From assembly GCA_033812795.1 (NCBI GenBank), contig JAPXSY010000002.1:1-64000 (forward strand): a stretch of DNA of 64,000 nt, given 5' to 3'. Position numbers and translations under genes: made by a program. Under the pieces are notes generated by a model. That model saw nothing but the letters and a program-made list of their open reading frames with translations. It was not told where the DNA came from and ran no database searches. Positions 18,587-28,076 of the stretch are shown here, piece after piece. This stretch comes from JAPXSY01 sp033812795 (GTDB lineage Bacteria; Verrucomicrobiota; Kiritimatiellia; RFP12; UBA1067). Position 1 is the stretch's first letter, and every line of letters begins with the position of its first letter.

Positions 18587-18940
18587 ATGCAGATTCTGAT
18601 TGGCTTTTTGTATGTGATCGAAGTGTTTGTCTGTTTCCTGCTGGCGGCCGTCATCCTGCTGCAGAAGCCGAAAGAGGGCGGGTTGGGCGTCAGTTTCGGC
18701 GGCGGTATGGGTGAGGCCCTGTTCGGCGCGCAGATGGGGAATGTGCTGACTCAAGCGACCATTATTCTCGGCGCGATCTTCCTGATCAACACACTGGCCC
18801 TCTCGCGCCTCACCGCGCACACCGGCTCATCCCTCATGGAGGGGGTGAAACCCTCGGCACCCGCAGCCGAGCAGGCGTTGCCCTTCACCCAGCAACCGGC
18901 GGCCCCTACAGCCCCGGCCGCGCCCGCGCCCATGCCGTAA
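18587..18940 (+). CDS. secG: Preprotein translocase subunit SecG
   Basis: Small inner-membrane subunit of the SecYEG channel that assists SecA cycling. The 117-residue product has two membrane helices (residues ~1-21 and ~50-70) separated by a cytoplasmic loop with the family motif LLQKPKEGGLGVSFGGG. This is followed by a Pro/Ala-rich tail, common in SecG of high-GC bacteria. The ATG at 18587 is preceded by AAGGGGAG at 8-base spacing, which favours it over the GTG at 18578. It is a single plus-strand gene, convergent with the RodA/FtsW gene. Confidence 0.9.
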   Translation: MQILIGFLYVIEVFVCFLLAAVILLQKPKEGGLGVSFGGGMGEALFGAQMGNVLTQATIILGAIFLINTLALSRLTAHTGSSLMEGVKPSAPAAEQALPFTQQPAAPTAPAAPAPMP

Positions 18941-18958
18941 CGCGAACACGACGCGGCA

Positions 18959-20239
18959 TCATCGGCGGTCGGACAGGCCCGTCACCAGCCCCGCCATCAG
19001 AAGCGTGGTGATCAAACTGCTGCCGCCGTGGCTGATCAGCGGCAGCGTGATTCCCGTCATGGGCAACGCCTTGGTCACGCCCGCAACGTTCAAGATCGTC
19101 TGCATCGCCAACGCACCGGTCATGCCGACACCCAGCAGCCGTTCAAACGGCGTACGCGCCGCGCCCGCGCAACGGAACCCGCGGGAAAAGAGCACGGCAT
19201 AAACCGCCAGCAGCAGCGCGCACCCCGCCAGTCCGATCTCCTCCGCCAGCGCCGCATACACAAAATCGGAAGTCACGATCGGCACGGTCTGCGGCACGCC
19301 CGAACCCAAACCCGCACCCCACCAGCCACCCGAGTACATCGCCGCAAGCGCTTGCAGAATCTGCCACCCCTTGCCGGTCGGATCTTCAAACGGATTTAGC
19401 CAGACGTCAAAACGCGCGCGGACGTGCGGCGAAAGGAACCTCACGCCATACCCTGCGGCAGTTACCGCCGCCAGTCCGAGGGCAAGATATCCGGTGCTGC
19501 GCGCCACAGCAAACAGCATCACGACCAGAATCGCGTTGAGCAGGAGCAACAGCCCGAGATCCTTGACCGCCAGAGTGAGCAGCACCGGTCCCGCCCAGAG
19601 GAAGATCAGGACCAGCAAGGCGTCCAGAGAAGGAACCGGAATGCCGACTTGCGTTTCCGAAAACGCTTTCTGTCTGCGGCTCAGGAAGGAGGCAAGAAAC
19701 AGAACCAGAAGCGGTTTGACGAGTTCCGTAGGGTTGATGTTGCCTGCCAGATAGAGTCCGCCGCGATATTTTCGGCCCAGCAGCAGTAAGGCGGCCAACA
19801 CACCGAGCGCCGCGAGATATGCCGCCCAACCGGTCCGCGCCAGCCACGCGCCGCGCCGCTTGGCGGTCAGCGCGACGCCCGCCGCAAAGGCCAGCAGACC
19901 CAACGGGAGCGGCGCGAGCGCCATCGGATCTGCCAGCCCGCGAGAGAAACTGCCCATCCGAAATTGAACGGTCACCCCGAGCCCGCAGAGCAGAAACACC
20001 GCCCCCGCCAAACCTGCGTCGCCTTTCCACCCGTTGACGCGCATCCACACCAGTACGGCGGGCACGCCGACCGCGTAGATTCCCAGCGGGATCAGTTGTT
20101 CCCACGGCATCACGGGCGCGTTGCCCAATTTGATACCGAGCACGGAGAGGCTGGCACTGAGTACCGCCAGAAACGAAAGCAGGAACAGGCCTGCGACCGC
20201 TCCGACCGGCGACACCACACGAGTACGGCGCGCGCTCAT
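18959..20239 (-). CDS. SEDS-family peptidoglycan polymerase, RodA/FtsW type
   Basis: Lipid II glycosyltransferase of the elongation or division machinery, acting with a class B penicillin-binding protein. The 426-residue product is almost entirely membrane helices (about ten). SEDS hallmarks are visible: INPTELVKPLLVLFLA (~170), VKDLGLLLLLN (~225), GLGSGVPQTVPIVTSDFVYA (~305-325), the EE pair after it, and TLPLISHGGSSLI near the C-terminus. It starts at a 4-bp ATGA overlap with the upstream penicillin-binding protein gene, the classic SEDS-bPBP pairing. RodA versus FtsW cannot be decided, since no divIB, mreBCD or mur genes are present. Confidence 0.87.
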   Translation of the reverse strand: MSARRTRVVSPVGAVAGLFLLSFLAVLSASLSVLGIKLGNAPVMPWEQLIPLGIYAVGVPAVLVWMRVNGWKGDAGLAGAVFLLCGLGVTVQFRMGSFSRGLADPMALAPLPLGLLAFAAGVALTAKRRGAWLARTGWAAYLAALGVLAALLLLGRKYRGGLYLAGNINPTELVKPLLVLFLASFLSRRQKAFSETQVGIPVPSLDALLVLIFLWAGPVLLTLAVKDLGLLLLLNAILVVMLFAVARSTGYLALGLAAVTAAGYGVRFLSPHVRARFDVWLNPFEDPTGKGWQILQALAAMYSGGWWGAGLGSGVPQTVPIVTSDFVYAALAEEIGLAGCALLLAVYAVLFSRGFRCAGAARTPFERLLGVGMTGALAMQTILNVAGVTKALPMTGITLPLISHGGSSLITTLLMAGLVTGLSDRR

Positions 20240-21807
20240 GACTCCCCCTCCCCTTCGGGTCGAGCAAGGCCCAGGCGAACCGCTTCCTCAAGTAACGCGC
20301 GTGCGGCCGGCAGTGCGCTCCGGGCACCGAAACCGCCACGCTCGACCAGCACCGTGACAACTAGACGCGGCTTGCGGCGCGGGGCGAAACAAGTGAACCA
20401 AGCGTGATCATCTCCGCCAGCGGCCTGCGCGGTGCCGGTTTTGCCGCACACTTCGAGTCCCGGGATCTCCGCAGCCCGTCCGGTGCCGTTACGCACCGCC
20501 GCACGCAGCATCCCCGTAAGACGCCCCGCCGCTTCAGGCGAGCAGAGCGTGGCCATCCGTCCCGGCGCCTCATCGGTACGCAACCGCGGCCGCGGCATCA
20601 CACCGTCCGCTGCCACGGCCGCAGTGAAACAGGCCACATGCAGCGGGGTGACCAACAGATCGCCCTGCCCGATCGCGAGCATCGCGAGTTTGCGTGGCTG
20701 CGTCACCGTCGGTGCCGAACCCGCGGCGCTCCGGAGTTCGCCGGAGGCGGCTTGAAGATAGACAAGCGGCGCGTTGATTTGGGCACGCGCCATCATCGCG
20801 TTAAAGACTTCGGCACCGCACGCCACGCCCAACTGGGCAAAGTAGACATTCGAAGAGTGAACCAGCGCCTTCTCCAGATTGAGCCGTCCCCATCCCGGCC
20901 AGACCGCGCCCCTGCGGGCGTAGGCGTAATATTCGCTGTCGCGGATCGGCGGCGTATTGGGGCCGGCGATATACCCCATGGCCGGACAAGCGTAGACCGG
21001 TGCCAACCCTTTGTCCAACGCCGCAGCCGCCACCAGGATCTTGAAGACCGAACCAGGCGGGTAACGGCCCTGTGTCGCGCGATTGAAGACCGGTGCGTTC
21101 TCCTCATCCCGCGAGGCGGGACCGGGATCGCCGGGATTGAATCCCGGTGAGCTGACCAGCGCCAGCAAATCGCCGGAACGCGGGCGCATCACGATCACCG
21201 CGCCTTTGCGTCCCGCCAACAGGTCATAGGCGCGCGCTTGCAGCCGCGCGTCCAGCGTGAGCGTCACCGCACGGCCTTCTTCGGCCCGCACCGCAAACAA
21301 CGTCGCACCGGGAAAACCCTCCCGGCGCTCAACGGAGTAGCCACTCAATTCCGGATCGCACACGCGCTCGACCGCCGTGATTCCGAATTGAGAATGGTAA
21401 TAACCCAGCGGATGAACCCCCGCCTCCCCCAAGGGATACCGACGGCCCCACACATCACCGGGAACCGGCGCCGCCAGAACATGGCCGCGGCGGTCGAGCA
21501 ACGGACCGCGCATCACCTGCATCGCGGCCGCCCCGGGCCGCTTGTTGTACCGCCGCAGGAAATGAACGAACTCCGGTTTCAGAAAGCCCGAGATCTGCCA
21601 AGTCGCCTGATAGATCAGAATCGCGAGCAATGCGGCCGTAGTCAATCCCCGCAACAGACCGAACCCCACTTTGCCGGGACGCGGCGCAGGCGCGCGCCAC
21701 ACGGCGAGCGTGGCAAGGGCAAGGAACACGAGAAACAGCACGCGGTTCAGGCGAAAGCATTCCCGGCCCAGCGGTCCGTTCAGAAACTCCATCACGGTTT
21801 CGAGCAT
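20236..21807 (-). CDS. Class B penicillin-binding protein (peptidoglycan transpeptidase)
   Basis: Crosslinks peptidoglycan strands in the periplasm, partner of the downstream SEDS polymerase. The 523-residue product is short for the class. All three active-site motifs are present: SxxK as GSVFKIL (~255), SxN as HSSNVYF (~310) and KTG as CGKTGTAQ (~455). Two hydrophobic segments lie near the N-terminus (VLFLVFLALATLAVW and LTTAALLAILIYQATW), whereas class B PBPs normally have one. The region before the transpeptidase domain is reduced and resembles actinobacterial PbpA in length. I chose the ATG at 21807, downstream of the DUF4340 stop with a GGGGGTGG box. A TTG at 21846 would overlap that gene. 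Confidence 0.88.
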   Translation of the reverse strand: MLETVMEFLNGPLGRECFRLNRVLFLVFLALATLAVWRAPAPRPGKVGFGLLRGLTTAALLAILIYQATWQISGFLKPEFVHFLRRYNKRPGAAAMQVMRGPLLDRRGHVLAAPVPGDVWGRRYPLGEAGVHPLGYYHSQFGITAVERVCDPELSGYSVERREGFPGATLFAVRAEEGRAVTLTLDARLQARAYDLLAGRKGAVIVMRPRSGDLLALVSSPGFNPGDPGPASRDEENAPVFNRATQGRYPPGSVFKILVAAAALDKGLAPVYACPAMGYIAGPNTPPIRDSEYYAYARRGAVWPGWGRLNLEKALVHSSNVYFAQLGVACGAEVFNAMMARAQINAPLVYLQAASGELRSAAGSAPTVTQPRKLAMLAIGQGDLLVTPLHVACFTAAVAADGVMPRPRLRTDEAPGRMATLCSPEAAGRLTGMLRAAVRNGTGRAAEIPGLEVCGKTGTAQAAGGDDHAWFTCFAPRRKPRLVVTVLVERGGFGARSALPAARALLEEAVRLGLARPEGEGES

Positions 21808-21827
21808 TCCACCCCCTGCCCCACGCG

Positions 21828-23678
21828 TCACAGGGGCTCGATCCAATGCGCCGCAAGCTCCGCCACCGCATCGCCTCCCAGCACGAACAACACATCAAGC
21901 CCGCGAACCACGGCATACCGGCTGCCCAGATCCGCCTCATCCCCCACCAAGAGCGTCTTGCGGACCGAATCCTTCGCGTCCACATCGACACTCATCTCCA
22001 GCCAAGGACGCGTCAGCCCATACACGTGGCCTTCTTCCGGCGTCAGGCCGATCTTTTCGATACGCTCGGCACGCAACGAGGTCAGGCTCTTGAGCAACCG
22101 TCCGAGCCGTTCCGCGGACAACACGCCCGTCTGTCCATCAGCCAGACGCCAGACATCGGCCGCAGAGTCGCGCTGCGCGGTTTCAACGCTCCCGTCCGCA
22201 CGTTTGAGCGTGACGCGCCGCACCGTTGTTTCCGGCAGGGCCAGCACGGTCTTATCCCGCAACGACATCAGCCCGTCCTGACTCATGAAAACCGACGGCA
22301 GATTGCTGGCGGCCACGCGATACAGCGCAGCCGAGTTGGTGAATGCGAGGCGCACGAATGGGGCGTCCGGCTCCGCGCGCGTGACGGTGAAACGCGTCTC
22401 GCCCTGATCGCCGAAGAGCACCACATGACTGACCGGCGCATATCTGGAGGGGGCCGCCGTGCCAGCCTGCGCCTCGGGAGACGCCGCCTCTTCGACTCCC
22501 TCGGCCTCAAGCCGCAAAAGCCGTGACACGGCTTCGTCAGCCACTTCCTGATCCGCGGCATCCGAGACCGGCGCCTCAATCCGCCACAACGCATTGGTCC
22601 GCGACAGCACGAACAGGTTATCGCCCACATAGATGTCAAGCCGCCTGACGACTCCACGCACGCCCGCGAAGACCCGCGGGTCACGCAGGTCTGCGGGCAG
22701 CAACCGGAATGCCTGCGCAACCGCGTTGGATACGGCACCGACCGCATTACCGCCCGGCAGAAGCACATACGTCAGCGCCGCCGCACCCTCCACCGTCCGG
22801 CCGAACACCACACGTTCGGCCGCCGTGCCACCGACTTCCTCCACCTGCACCTGCAAACCGCTTTCCGCACCGAGTCCGTACAGTTCGAGACGCAGCTTAA
22901 AATCAGCCTCCGAGCCCGCGACATCCAGCACATTCGAAACCGTGGGCCAGACGAACCGCTCCACGGGTTCGCGGTACAGCACATCCAGCAGAGCCTCGAC
23001 CCGCGCATCCGAGGCCGGCGCGGCCGCAGGTTGCGTCAGACGCCAGGTCCCCTGCTCTTTCGACAACCGGATGAACGGGTGGCCGGACATCCGCATTTCG
23101 AGCGAACGGATCCGCGCGCGGTTGCCGCACACCAAGCTACGCGAGCGGACCTCATCCGCTGTGCGGGGCAGCACCCGGTAGAGCGGCGACGGCACGGCCA
23201 GCACCTGCTCCAGTCCGTTCATCAACAGGTAGACATCCGTTCCGTGAGGGGTGAACGCGCCGAATAAAACCCGGTTGACCCCTTCGCGCCCAGCCAGTTC
23301 AACCCGCGTACGCGGCACAGCGAGACCGAAATCGCGCAACGTAAGCTCGCGGCGCCGGACCTCCTGAAAACTGAGCGCGTCGGTCACGCGGGCCGTTTCA
23401 AACCCGTCCAGCATCCGCGCCACCGCACCCTGATCGACCCGCGCCGGAAACGGTGCGACCAACTCCCATTCGGCACCCCGCCGCAACAGACCGATGCGGG
23501 CATCGCCGTGCTCCACCGTGATCCGTTCCACCCCGTCCAGCGCCTGTTCGATCAATCGGGCGCGGCTCTTGTCCGACTCGGAAAAAGAGCGCACCCGGCG
23601 CTGCTGGATAGCCCACAGTAATGCCAGGCAGAACAGAATGCAGGAGGCCAAAAAATACAAAACCCGACGATTCCCCAT
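21828..23678 (-). CDS. DUF4340 domain protein linked to the GldG-type ABC system
   Basis: A 616-residue protein with one N-terminal membrane anchor (VLYFLASCILFCLALLWAI) and a large presumably periplasmic region containing repeated DUF4340-like units (RVELAGREGVNRVLFGAFTPHGTDVYLL; a second around residues 320-470). The family is of unknown function and typically sits beside GldG-like and ABC-2 permease genes, as here. Its ATG follows the gldG-like stop by 7 bases. It probably forms an envelope complex with the three upstream gene products. Confidence 0.8.
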   Translation of the reverse strand: MGNRRVLYFLASCILFCLALLWAIQQRRVRSFSESDKSRARLIEQALDGVERITVEHGDARIGLLRRGAEWELVAPFPARVDQGAVARMLDGFETARVTDALSFQEVRRRELTLRDFGLAVPRTRVELAGREGVNRVLFGAFTPHGTDVYLLMNGLEQVLAVPSPLYRVLPRTADEVRSRSLVCGNRARIRSLEMRMSGHPFIRLSKEQGTWRLTQPAAAPASDARVEALLDVLYREPVERFVWPTVSNVLDVAGSEADFKLRLELYGLGAESGLQVQVEEVGGTAAERVVFGRTVEGAAALTYVLLPGGNAVGAVSNAVAQAFRLLPADLRDPRVFAGVRGVVRRLDIYVGDNLFVLSRTNALWRIEAPVSDAADQEVADEAVSRLLRLEAEGVEEAASPEAQAGTAAPSRYAPVSHVVLFGDQGETRFTVTRAEPDAPFVRLAFTNSAALYRVAASNLPSVFMSQDGLMSLRDKTVLALPETTVRRVTLKRADGSVETAQRDSAADVWRLADGQTGVLSAERLGRLLKSLTSLRAERIEKIGLTPEEGHVYGLTRPWLEMSVDVDAKDSVRKTLLVGDEADLGSRYAVVRGLDVLFVLGGDAVAELAAHWIEPL

Positions 23679-23685
23679 AACTCCC

Positions 23686-25197
23686 TCACCACCGTCCGCG
23701 CGCCCAGATCAGAAACGAGAGCGCCAGCACCGCAGCCGGCACCGCCAAAGCCGACCACACCAGAAACACCACCCACTGCCGCCGACCGAATCCGGTGTGG
23801 AGTGTCGCATCGCCGCCGAGCGAAGGCGCGGTACCGACATCAATACCCGCCAGCCAGGTCACAGCGTTCATGAACAGGTCACGGTTGGCGTTGGCCTGCG
23901 CCGCCAGCGTCCCGTTCATCACAAAATTCGCCTCGCCGATCACACACAGACGCGTGGGCTTGAACGCCACATCGCGCGCGACCGTGCCGCCCCGCTCCGA
24001 CACCGCAGCCAGCGTGACCGGCCCGCGCAATTCGCTCTGGGCGTCAAACACGCGCGGAAACACATCCGGACGCGACTCCCCCCATCCTTCCGGTCCGGTC
24101 TGCGCCAGCGGCGTCACCTGCGGACGGTCCGCGCCTGCCGTGAACGCCGGATCGGCGACCATCTCGAGGCAACGTGCCTGTCCGAAAACCACCGACGCGT
24201 TCCGCAGGTTACGCGTGATCCCGTGATCCGCAAAATCCGTGACGACCACCTCGGTGCCCGAGAGGGTCCGCGGACTGACCGCCACCAGCGGCAAGACCCG
24301 GATGCCCCATTTCTCGAGCAACGGCTCCAAGGCCGTGTTGGCGTCCGGTGCCGCCAGATAGAGCAGCCGGCCGCCCCGCTGCAGAAAGGAGTCCATCAAC
24401 GCGACCTCCTCCGCAGCCAGCGCACGGCGGGCACCGGCAATGATCAGCACCTGTCCGTCCTCGGGGATCCGGTCAAGTCCGGGCAACGCGAGTTCGCGCA
24501 CGTCAAAGCCGTCACGCTTCAACTCACGCGCGATATCCGAAAATCCGTGCAGCGGATCGTACTCGTCGAAACGTCCCTCGCCGTGGCCCTGCAGCCAATA
24601 GATCACCGGCCTTTCGTACGGCAACGCAAGTCGCGCCACAGCGGCCGCGCACACGCGTTCTCCGCGGAACACGCCCGGCCCCGCCCCCTGCCAACGCCGC
24701 CGGTCGGGAAGAGTTCCGTCCTGCAATGGCGAGGGCTCGGCCATCATCTCGTCCAAGGTCACAATGATCCGGCGCCGCTGGCGTTCGAACACCAGCGCAT
24801 TCTCCGGCACGCCCCAGGCCGCCAACTGTCCGGCCCGCGTCAGATCCCATCGCGGATCCACATATTCGATGCGGATTTCCGCTCCGGCGACACTGCGCGA
24901 AGCGCGGCGGAAGCCTTGCAGCAGACGCGACACCGGCCGGAACAACAGATGCCGCCGGTCCATGAAACAGAGGATGCGGATGGTTCCCTGCGTGTCGGCC
25001 AGCACATCGCGCGTACGCTCCGAAACCACACGCACCCGCCCAACCGGCACCTCCCAGGTCAAGTCAAGACGGTACCCCAGGATCACGACCAGCAGGGCCA
25101 AAACCGCGCCCAGACCGACCGCCAGCATCGACGTGGCCCGCAGCCCACGCCGTCCGGCGTTCCGGACCCGTTTCTGATTGATGCGCACCCTCGCCAC
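23686..25197 (-). CDS. GldG-like ABC transporter auxiliary protein
   Basis: A 503-residue protein with membrane segments at both ends (ATSMLAVGLGAVLALLVVILG near residue 25 and VFLVWSALAVPAAVLALSFLIWA at the C-terminus) flanking a large periplasmic GldG/ABC_transp_aux-like domain (IRILCFMDRRH, VIYWLQGHGEGRFD, DGQVLIIAGARRAL). In Bacteroidetes GldG works with GldA and GldF in gliding or secretion. In non-gliding phyla the role is unknown. I chose the GTG at 25197 because GGAGG lies 7 bases upstream. The upstream ATG at 25260 lies inside the permease gene. Confidence 0.82.
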   Translation of the reverse strand: MARVRINQKRVRNAGRRGLRATSMLAVGLGAVLALLVVILGYRLDLTWEVPVGRVRVVSERTRDVLADTQGTIRILCFMDRRHLLFRPVSRLLQGFRRASRSVAGAEIRIEYVDPRWDLTRAGQLAAWGVPENALVFERQRRRIIVTLDEMMAEPSPLQDGTLPDRRRWQGAGPGVFRGERVCAAAVARLALPYERPVIYWLQGHGEGRFDEYDPLHGFSDIARELKRDGFDVRELALPGLDRIPEDGQVLIIAGARRALAAEEVALMDSFLQRGGRLLYLAAPDANTALEPLLEKWGIRVLPLVAVSPRTLSGTEVVVTDFADHGITRNLRNASVVFGQARCLEMVADPAFTAGADRPQVTPLAQTGPEGWGESRPDVFPRVFDAQSELRGPVTLAAVSERGGTVARDVAFKPTRLCVIGEANFVMNGTLAAQANANRDLFMNAVTWLAGIDVGTAPSLGGDATLHTGFGRRQWVVFLVWSALAVPAAVLALSFLIWARGRW

Positions 25198-25220
25198 GTT
25201 TTTCCTCCGTCTTCCCGGAA

Positions 25221-25964
25221 TCAACCCCGCAACCTCAGGCATGCCAACGCCTTTGAACACGCGAACAGGCAGAATAGCGTGATCGATCCGTAAAGGATCA
25301 GCACGCCGGTGGAGAACTGCCCGGTCGAAAAATCATAGACCTGCGCCAGCAGCGGCATCCAAGCCACCCCGGACCGCACCGAAGGCATCCAGGCCAAAAC
25401 CACCGCGTAGCTCGCCACCGGCAGGCCGCCGCACACGACCATCGCGCACACCGCGGCTGCGGCCGGATTGCGGAAAAGCACCGAAATCAGCGTACCAACG
25501 GCACACCAGGCGGATGCCTGCGCCAAGAGCAGGAAGGACGTTGCGGCCAGCGCGCTCGCTCGCACCAACCCCTGAACCGCCGGACAGAGCGACGGCAACA
25601 CCAAGGCCGGAACCAGCACGGCCACAGACAGTGCCACGGCGATGATCGTCAGGGCCGACAGGAATTTGCCGATCACCAGATCGCGTTCGCGCAACGGCGC
25701 GGCCAGCAACAGCTCGATCATGCCGCTGGCGCGCTCTTCGGCAAAGAGACGCATCGTCACCACAGCGCTCAGAAGCGGCAGCCACGGCGCCACCGAGAGA
25801 CCCCAGAGCGTCTGCACCTGCAACACGCTGCCCTCGTAACGCCGCATCAGCATAACAAAGGTCCAGCCCGCGACAGCCAGAAACGCCGCCACCGACACCC
25901 CGCACGAAAACGCGCGGACAAAGGCCCGGACCTCCCGCGACCAGATCATGTGGACGGTACGCAT
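25221..25964 (-). CDS. ABC-2 type permease, GldF-like
   Basis: Membrane subunit of an ABC exporter, 247 residues with six predicted helices, beginning at about residue 20 (VSVAAFLAVAGWTFVMLM) and ending with FSTGVLILYGSITLFCLFA. It contains the ABC-2 motif ERASGMIELLLAAPLRERDLVIGKF in pieces around residues 77-100. The ATG at 25964 follows a GGAGGAGGAGG ribosome site and overlaps the end of the ATPase gene by 19 bases. With the ATPase, GldG-like and DUF4340 proteins it forms a four-gene cassette. Confidence 0.85.
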   Translation of the reverse strand: MRTVHMIWSREVRAFVRAFSCGVSVAAFLAVAGWTFVMLMRRYEGSVLQVQTLWGLSVAPWLPLLSAVVTMRLFAEERASGMIELLLAAPLRERDLVIGKFLSALTIIAVALSVAVLVPALVLPSLCPAVQGLVRASALAATSFLLLAQASAWCAVGTLISVLFRNPAAAAVCAMVVCGGLPVASYAVVLAWMPSVRSGVAWMPLLAQVYDFSTGQFSTGVLILYGSITLFCLFACSKALACLRLRG

Positions 25965-26683
25965 GCCTCCTCCTCCCCGGTGTCGGCCGCCACCTGCCGC
26001 CCGACCTGCTCCGTCAATGCTTCACGCGAATGCTCACCCGTGCGGTAGAACAGCGCCGAACCGCCCGTCCGCAGCAACACGACCCGCGTACACCAGCCGA
26101 GCATCTCTTGAATCTCATGTCCCGCCACCACCACGGCGGAACGCGATGAGATCGCGCTCAGCATCGCGCCGAGTCGCCTGCGCAACTGGGCGTCGAGTCC
26201 GGCGAGCGGATCATCCAGCAACAGCACTTTCGGGCGGAGCGCCAGCGCGTCCGCCAGACTCAGCCGTTTGCGATACCCCTGCGAAAGGAGCCGGACAGGC
26301 TCGCGGCCAACCTTATCGAGTCCGCACAACTCCAGCGCCTCGCTAACCCGCCTGCGTATGCGCAGGGTGCGCTCGCCTTTGAGCCGCACGCGGTACGTCA
26401 GATAGGCCTCCACCGTCATTTCATCATAAAGCGGACACATTTCGGACAGGTAACCGATCCCGCGGCGGTACCGGATGGGGCGCTCCAACGGATCCACCCC
26501 GTCCAACCGTATGTTTCCGGTATCCTGTATCAGCAGGTTCGCCAGAATCTGGAGCAGCGTCGTCTTGCCCACGCCGTTGGCACCGGTGAGGGCCACGATC
26601 TCCCCTGGCGCGACATCGAACGAAAGGTCGTCGATCACCCGCCGCCGTCCATAAGAAAACGAGATGTGGTCAATCTCAAGCAT
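25946..26683 (-). CDS. ABC transporter ATP-binding protein, GldA-like
   Basis: Nucleotide-binding subunit of the GldFG-type exporter, 245 residues. Walker A is TGANGVGKTT (~35-44), the Q-loop region is GYLSEMCPLYDEMTV, the signature is the variant LSQGYRKRLSLADAL in place of LSGGQ, and Walker B is KVLLLDDPLAGLD (~155), with the H-loop in VVAGHEIQE. The ATG at 26683 gives MLEIDHISFSYG, the normal ABC start, and overlaps the phosphomannomutase gene by 8 bases. The longer frame upstream lies within that gene and lacks similarity. Confidence 0.9.
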   Translation of the reverse strand: MLEIDHISFSYGRRRVIDDLSFDVAPGEIVALTGANGVGKTTLLQILANLLIQDTGNIRLDGVDPLERPIRYRRGIGYLSEMCPLYDEMTVEAYLTYRVRLKGERTLRIRRRVSEALELCGLDKVGREPVRLLSQGYRKRLSLADALALRPKVLLLDDPLAGLDAQLRRRLGAMLSAISSRSAVVVAGHEIQEMLGWCTRVVLLRTGGSALFYRTGEHSREALTEQVGRQVAADTGEEEACVPST

Positions 26684-28061
26684 GTCCGTCCGCGCCGCGC
26701 ACCGCGACGCTCCCTTCCTCCGCAAACGGGGCCAACGCGGTTTCCAGCACGTCCAAGCGCCGCGCCAGCCGTTCACCGTCCTCCGCCTCGACAATCAGCC
26801 GCAGATAGGGCTCGGTATGGGACGGGCGAAGGCTCAGCCATCCGTCCGTCCATTCCAGCCGCACCCCGTCGATCTCGCTACGCCCCACCACCGTCCCGAA
26901 CGCCTCGGCCGCGCGTAACGCCGCCGCGATCGCGGCATCCGGATCGCGGACACGATAGTTGCACTCGCCCGAATTCGCATACCGCCGGATCGGCGCGATG
27001 TGCGCGCTGAAGGTCACGCCCCGACGCCGCTGCTCCGCCAACACGCCCAGCACCATCAAGGCCGCCAGTTCGCCGGAATCGCAACAGAAAAAATCGCGGA
27101 AATAGTAGTGCCCCGCCAATTCGCCGCCGCAGACAGCCCCGGTCTCGCGCATCCGGACTTTGGCGAACGCATGGCCAACACGGCCCATCACGGGCCGCGC
27201 GCCGTCCTCGCGCAGGGCCTCGATCACCCCGCGTGACGTGCGCACGTCATGAAGCACCGTGGCCCCCGGCTCACGCTGGAGAAAGGTGCGCGCAATCACC
27301 GGAATCAGATAATCCGGTTGCACGAACCCGCCGGTCTCGTCCACAAACATCACCCGGTCGGCATCGCCGTCGAAAATCACGCCGACATCCAACCCGTGCT
27401 TCCGCACAGCCTCCGCCACTTGTACGCGGCTTTCCGCCTCCAGCGGGTTGGGCGAATGATTCGGGAACCGCCCGTCGGGCGTCGCGTTCAGATACAGCGG
27501 CCCCTCTCCCAGCACCTCGCGGATCACGAGTCCCGCCATCCCGTCGGAACAGTCGACCGCCAGCTTGAGTCCCGTGAGGTCGGGACACCGTTCGCGCAAC
27601 CAAGCGATGAAACGGTCGCGCACGTCAATATCGCTGCGGCGTCCCGGAACCGGCGCGGGCGGTGGCAGCGTGCCCGAGGCCACGCGCGCCTTGATCTCCG
27701 CAAGTCCGGTATCGTACCCCACCGGCACGGCACCCGCACGCGACACCTTCATGCCGTTGTGGTGCGCCGGGTTATGGGAGGCCGTGATCTGCACCGAAGC
27801 GTCATATCCGTCTTGCGCCGTGAAAAAATAGACCATCGGCGTGGTTGCCAGTCCGATGTCCTCCACCGCACACCCCGCTTCCGTGAGTCCGCGGCACAAC
27901 GCCTCGGCGATCGGCTCAGAGGAGACACGGGCGTCGCGCCCCACGAGCATGCGTCGCGCACCGAGCACCGACGGTAGCCAGCGCCCGATGCGCCAGACCA
28001 TGTCGAGATCGAAATCGCGACCGAACACGCCCCGCATATCATAAGCCTTGAAAAATGCCAT
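26676..28061 (-). CDS. Phosphomannomutase/phosphoglucomutase
   Basis: Interconverts hexose 6- and 1-phosphates for nucleotide-sugar and envelope polysaccharide synthesis. The 461-residue product starts with the family N-terminus KAYDMRGVFG. It has the phosphoserine loop ITASHNPAHHNG (~95), the metal loop FDGDADRVMF (~235), the sugar-binding loop GGELAGHYYF (~320) and the phosphate-binding loop SLRPSHTEP (~420). A ribosome site AAAGGG precedes the ATG. It sits between the PFP/coiled-coil pair and the ABC cassette on one strand, overlapping the ATPase start. Specificity for mannose versus glucose cannot be read from sequence alone. Confidence 0.92.
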   Translation of the reverse strand: MAFFKAYDMRGVFGRDFDLDMVWRIGRWLPSVLGARRMLVGRDARVSSEPIAEALCRGLTEAGCAVEDIGLATTPMVYFFTAQDGYDASVQITASHNPAHHNGMKVSRAGAVPVGYDTGLAEIKARVASGTLPPPAPVPGRRSDIDVRDRFIAWLRERCPDLTGLKLAVDCSDGMAGLVIREVLGEGPLYLNATPDGRFPNHSPNPLEAESRVQVAEAVRKHGLDVGVIFDGDADRVMFVDETGGFVQPDYLIPVIARTFLQREPGATVLHDVRTSRGVIEALREDGARPVMGRVGHAFAKVRMRETGAVCGGELAGHYYFRDFFCCDSGELAALMVLGVLAEQRRRGVTFSAHIAPIRRYANSGECNYRVRDPDAAIAAALRAAEAFGTVVGRSEIDGVRLEWTDGWLSLRPSHTEPYLRLIVEAEDGERLARRLDVLETALAPFAEEGSVAVRGADGHA

Positions 28062-28076
28062 CCTGCCCTTTCCCGT

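Noticed and set aside
23494..25293. 600-codon frame antisense to the GldG-like gene
   Set aside because: Codon-bias shadow; the composition is rich in Arg, His and Gln and the minus-strand gene is well supported.
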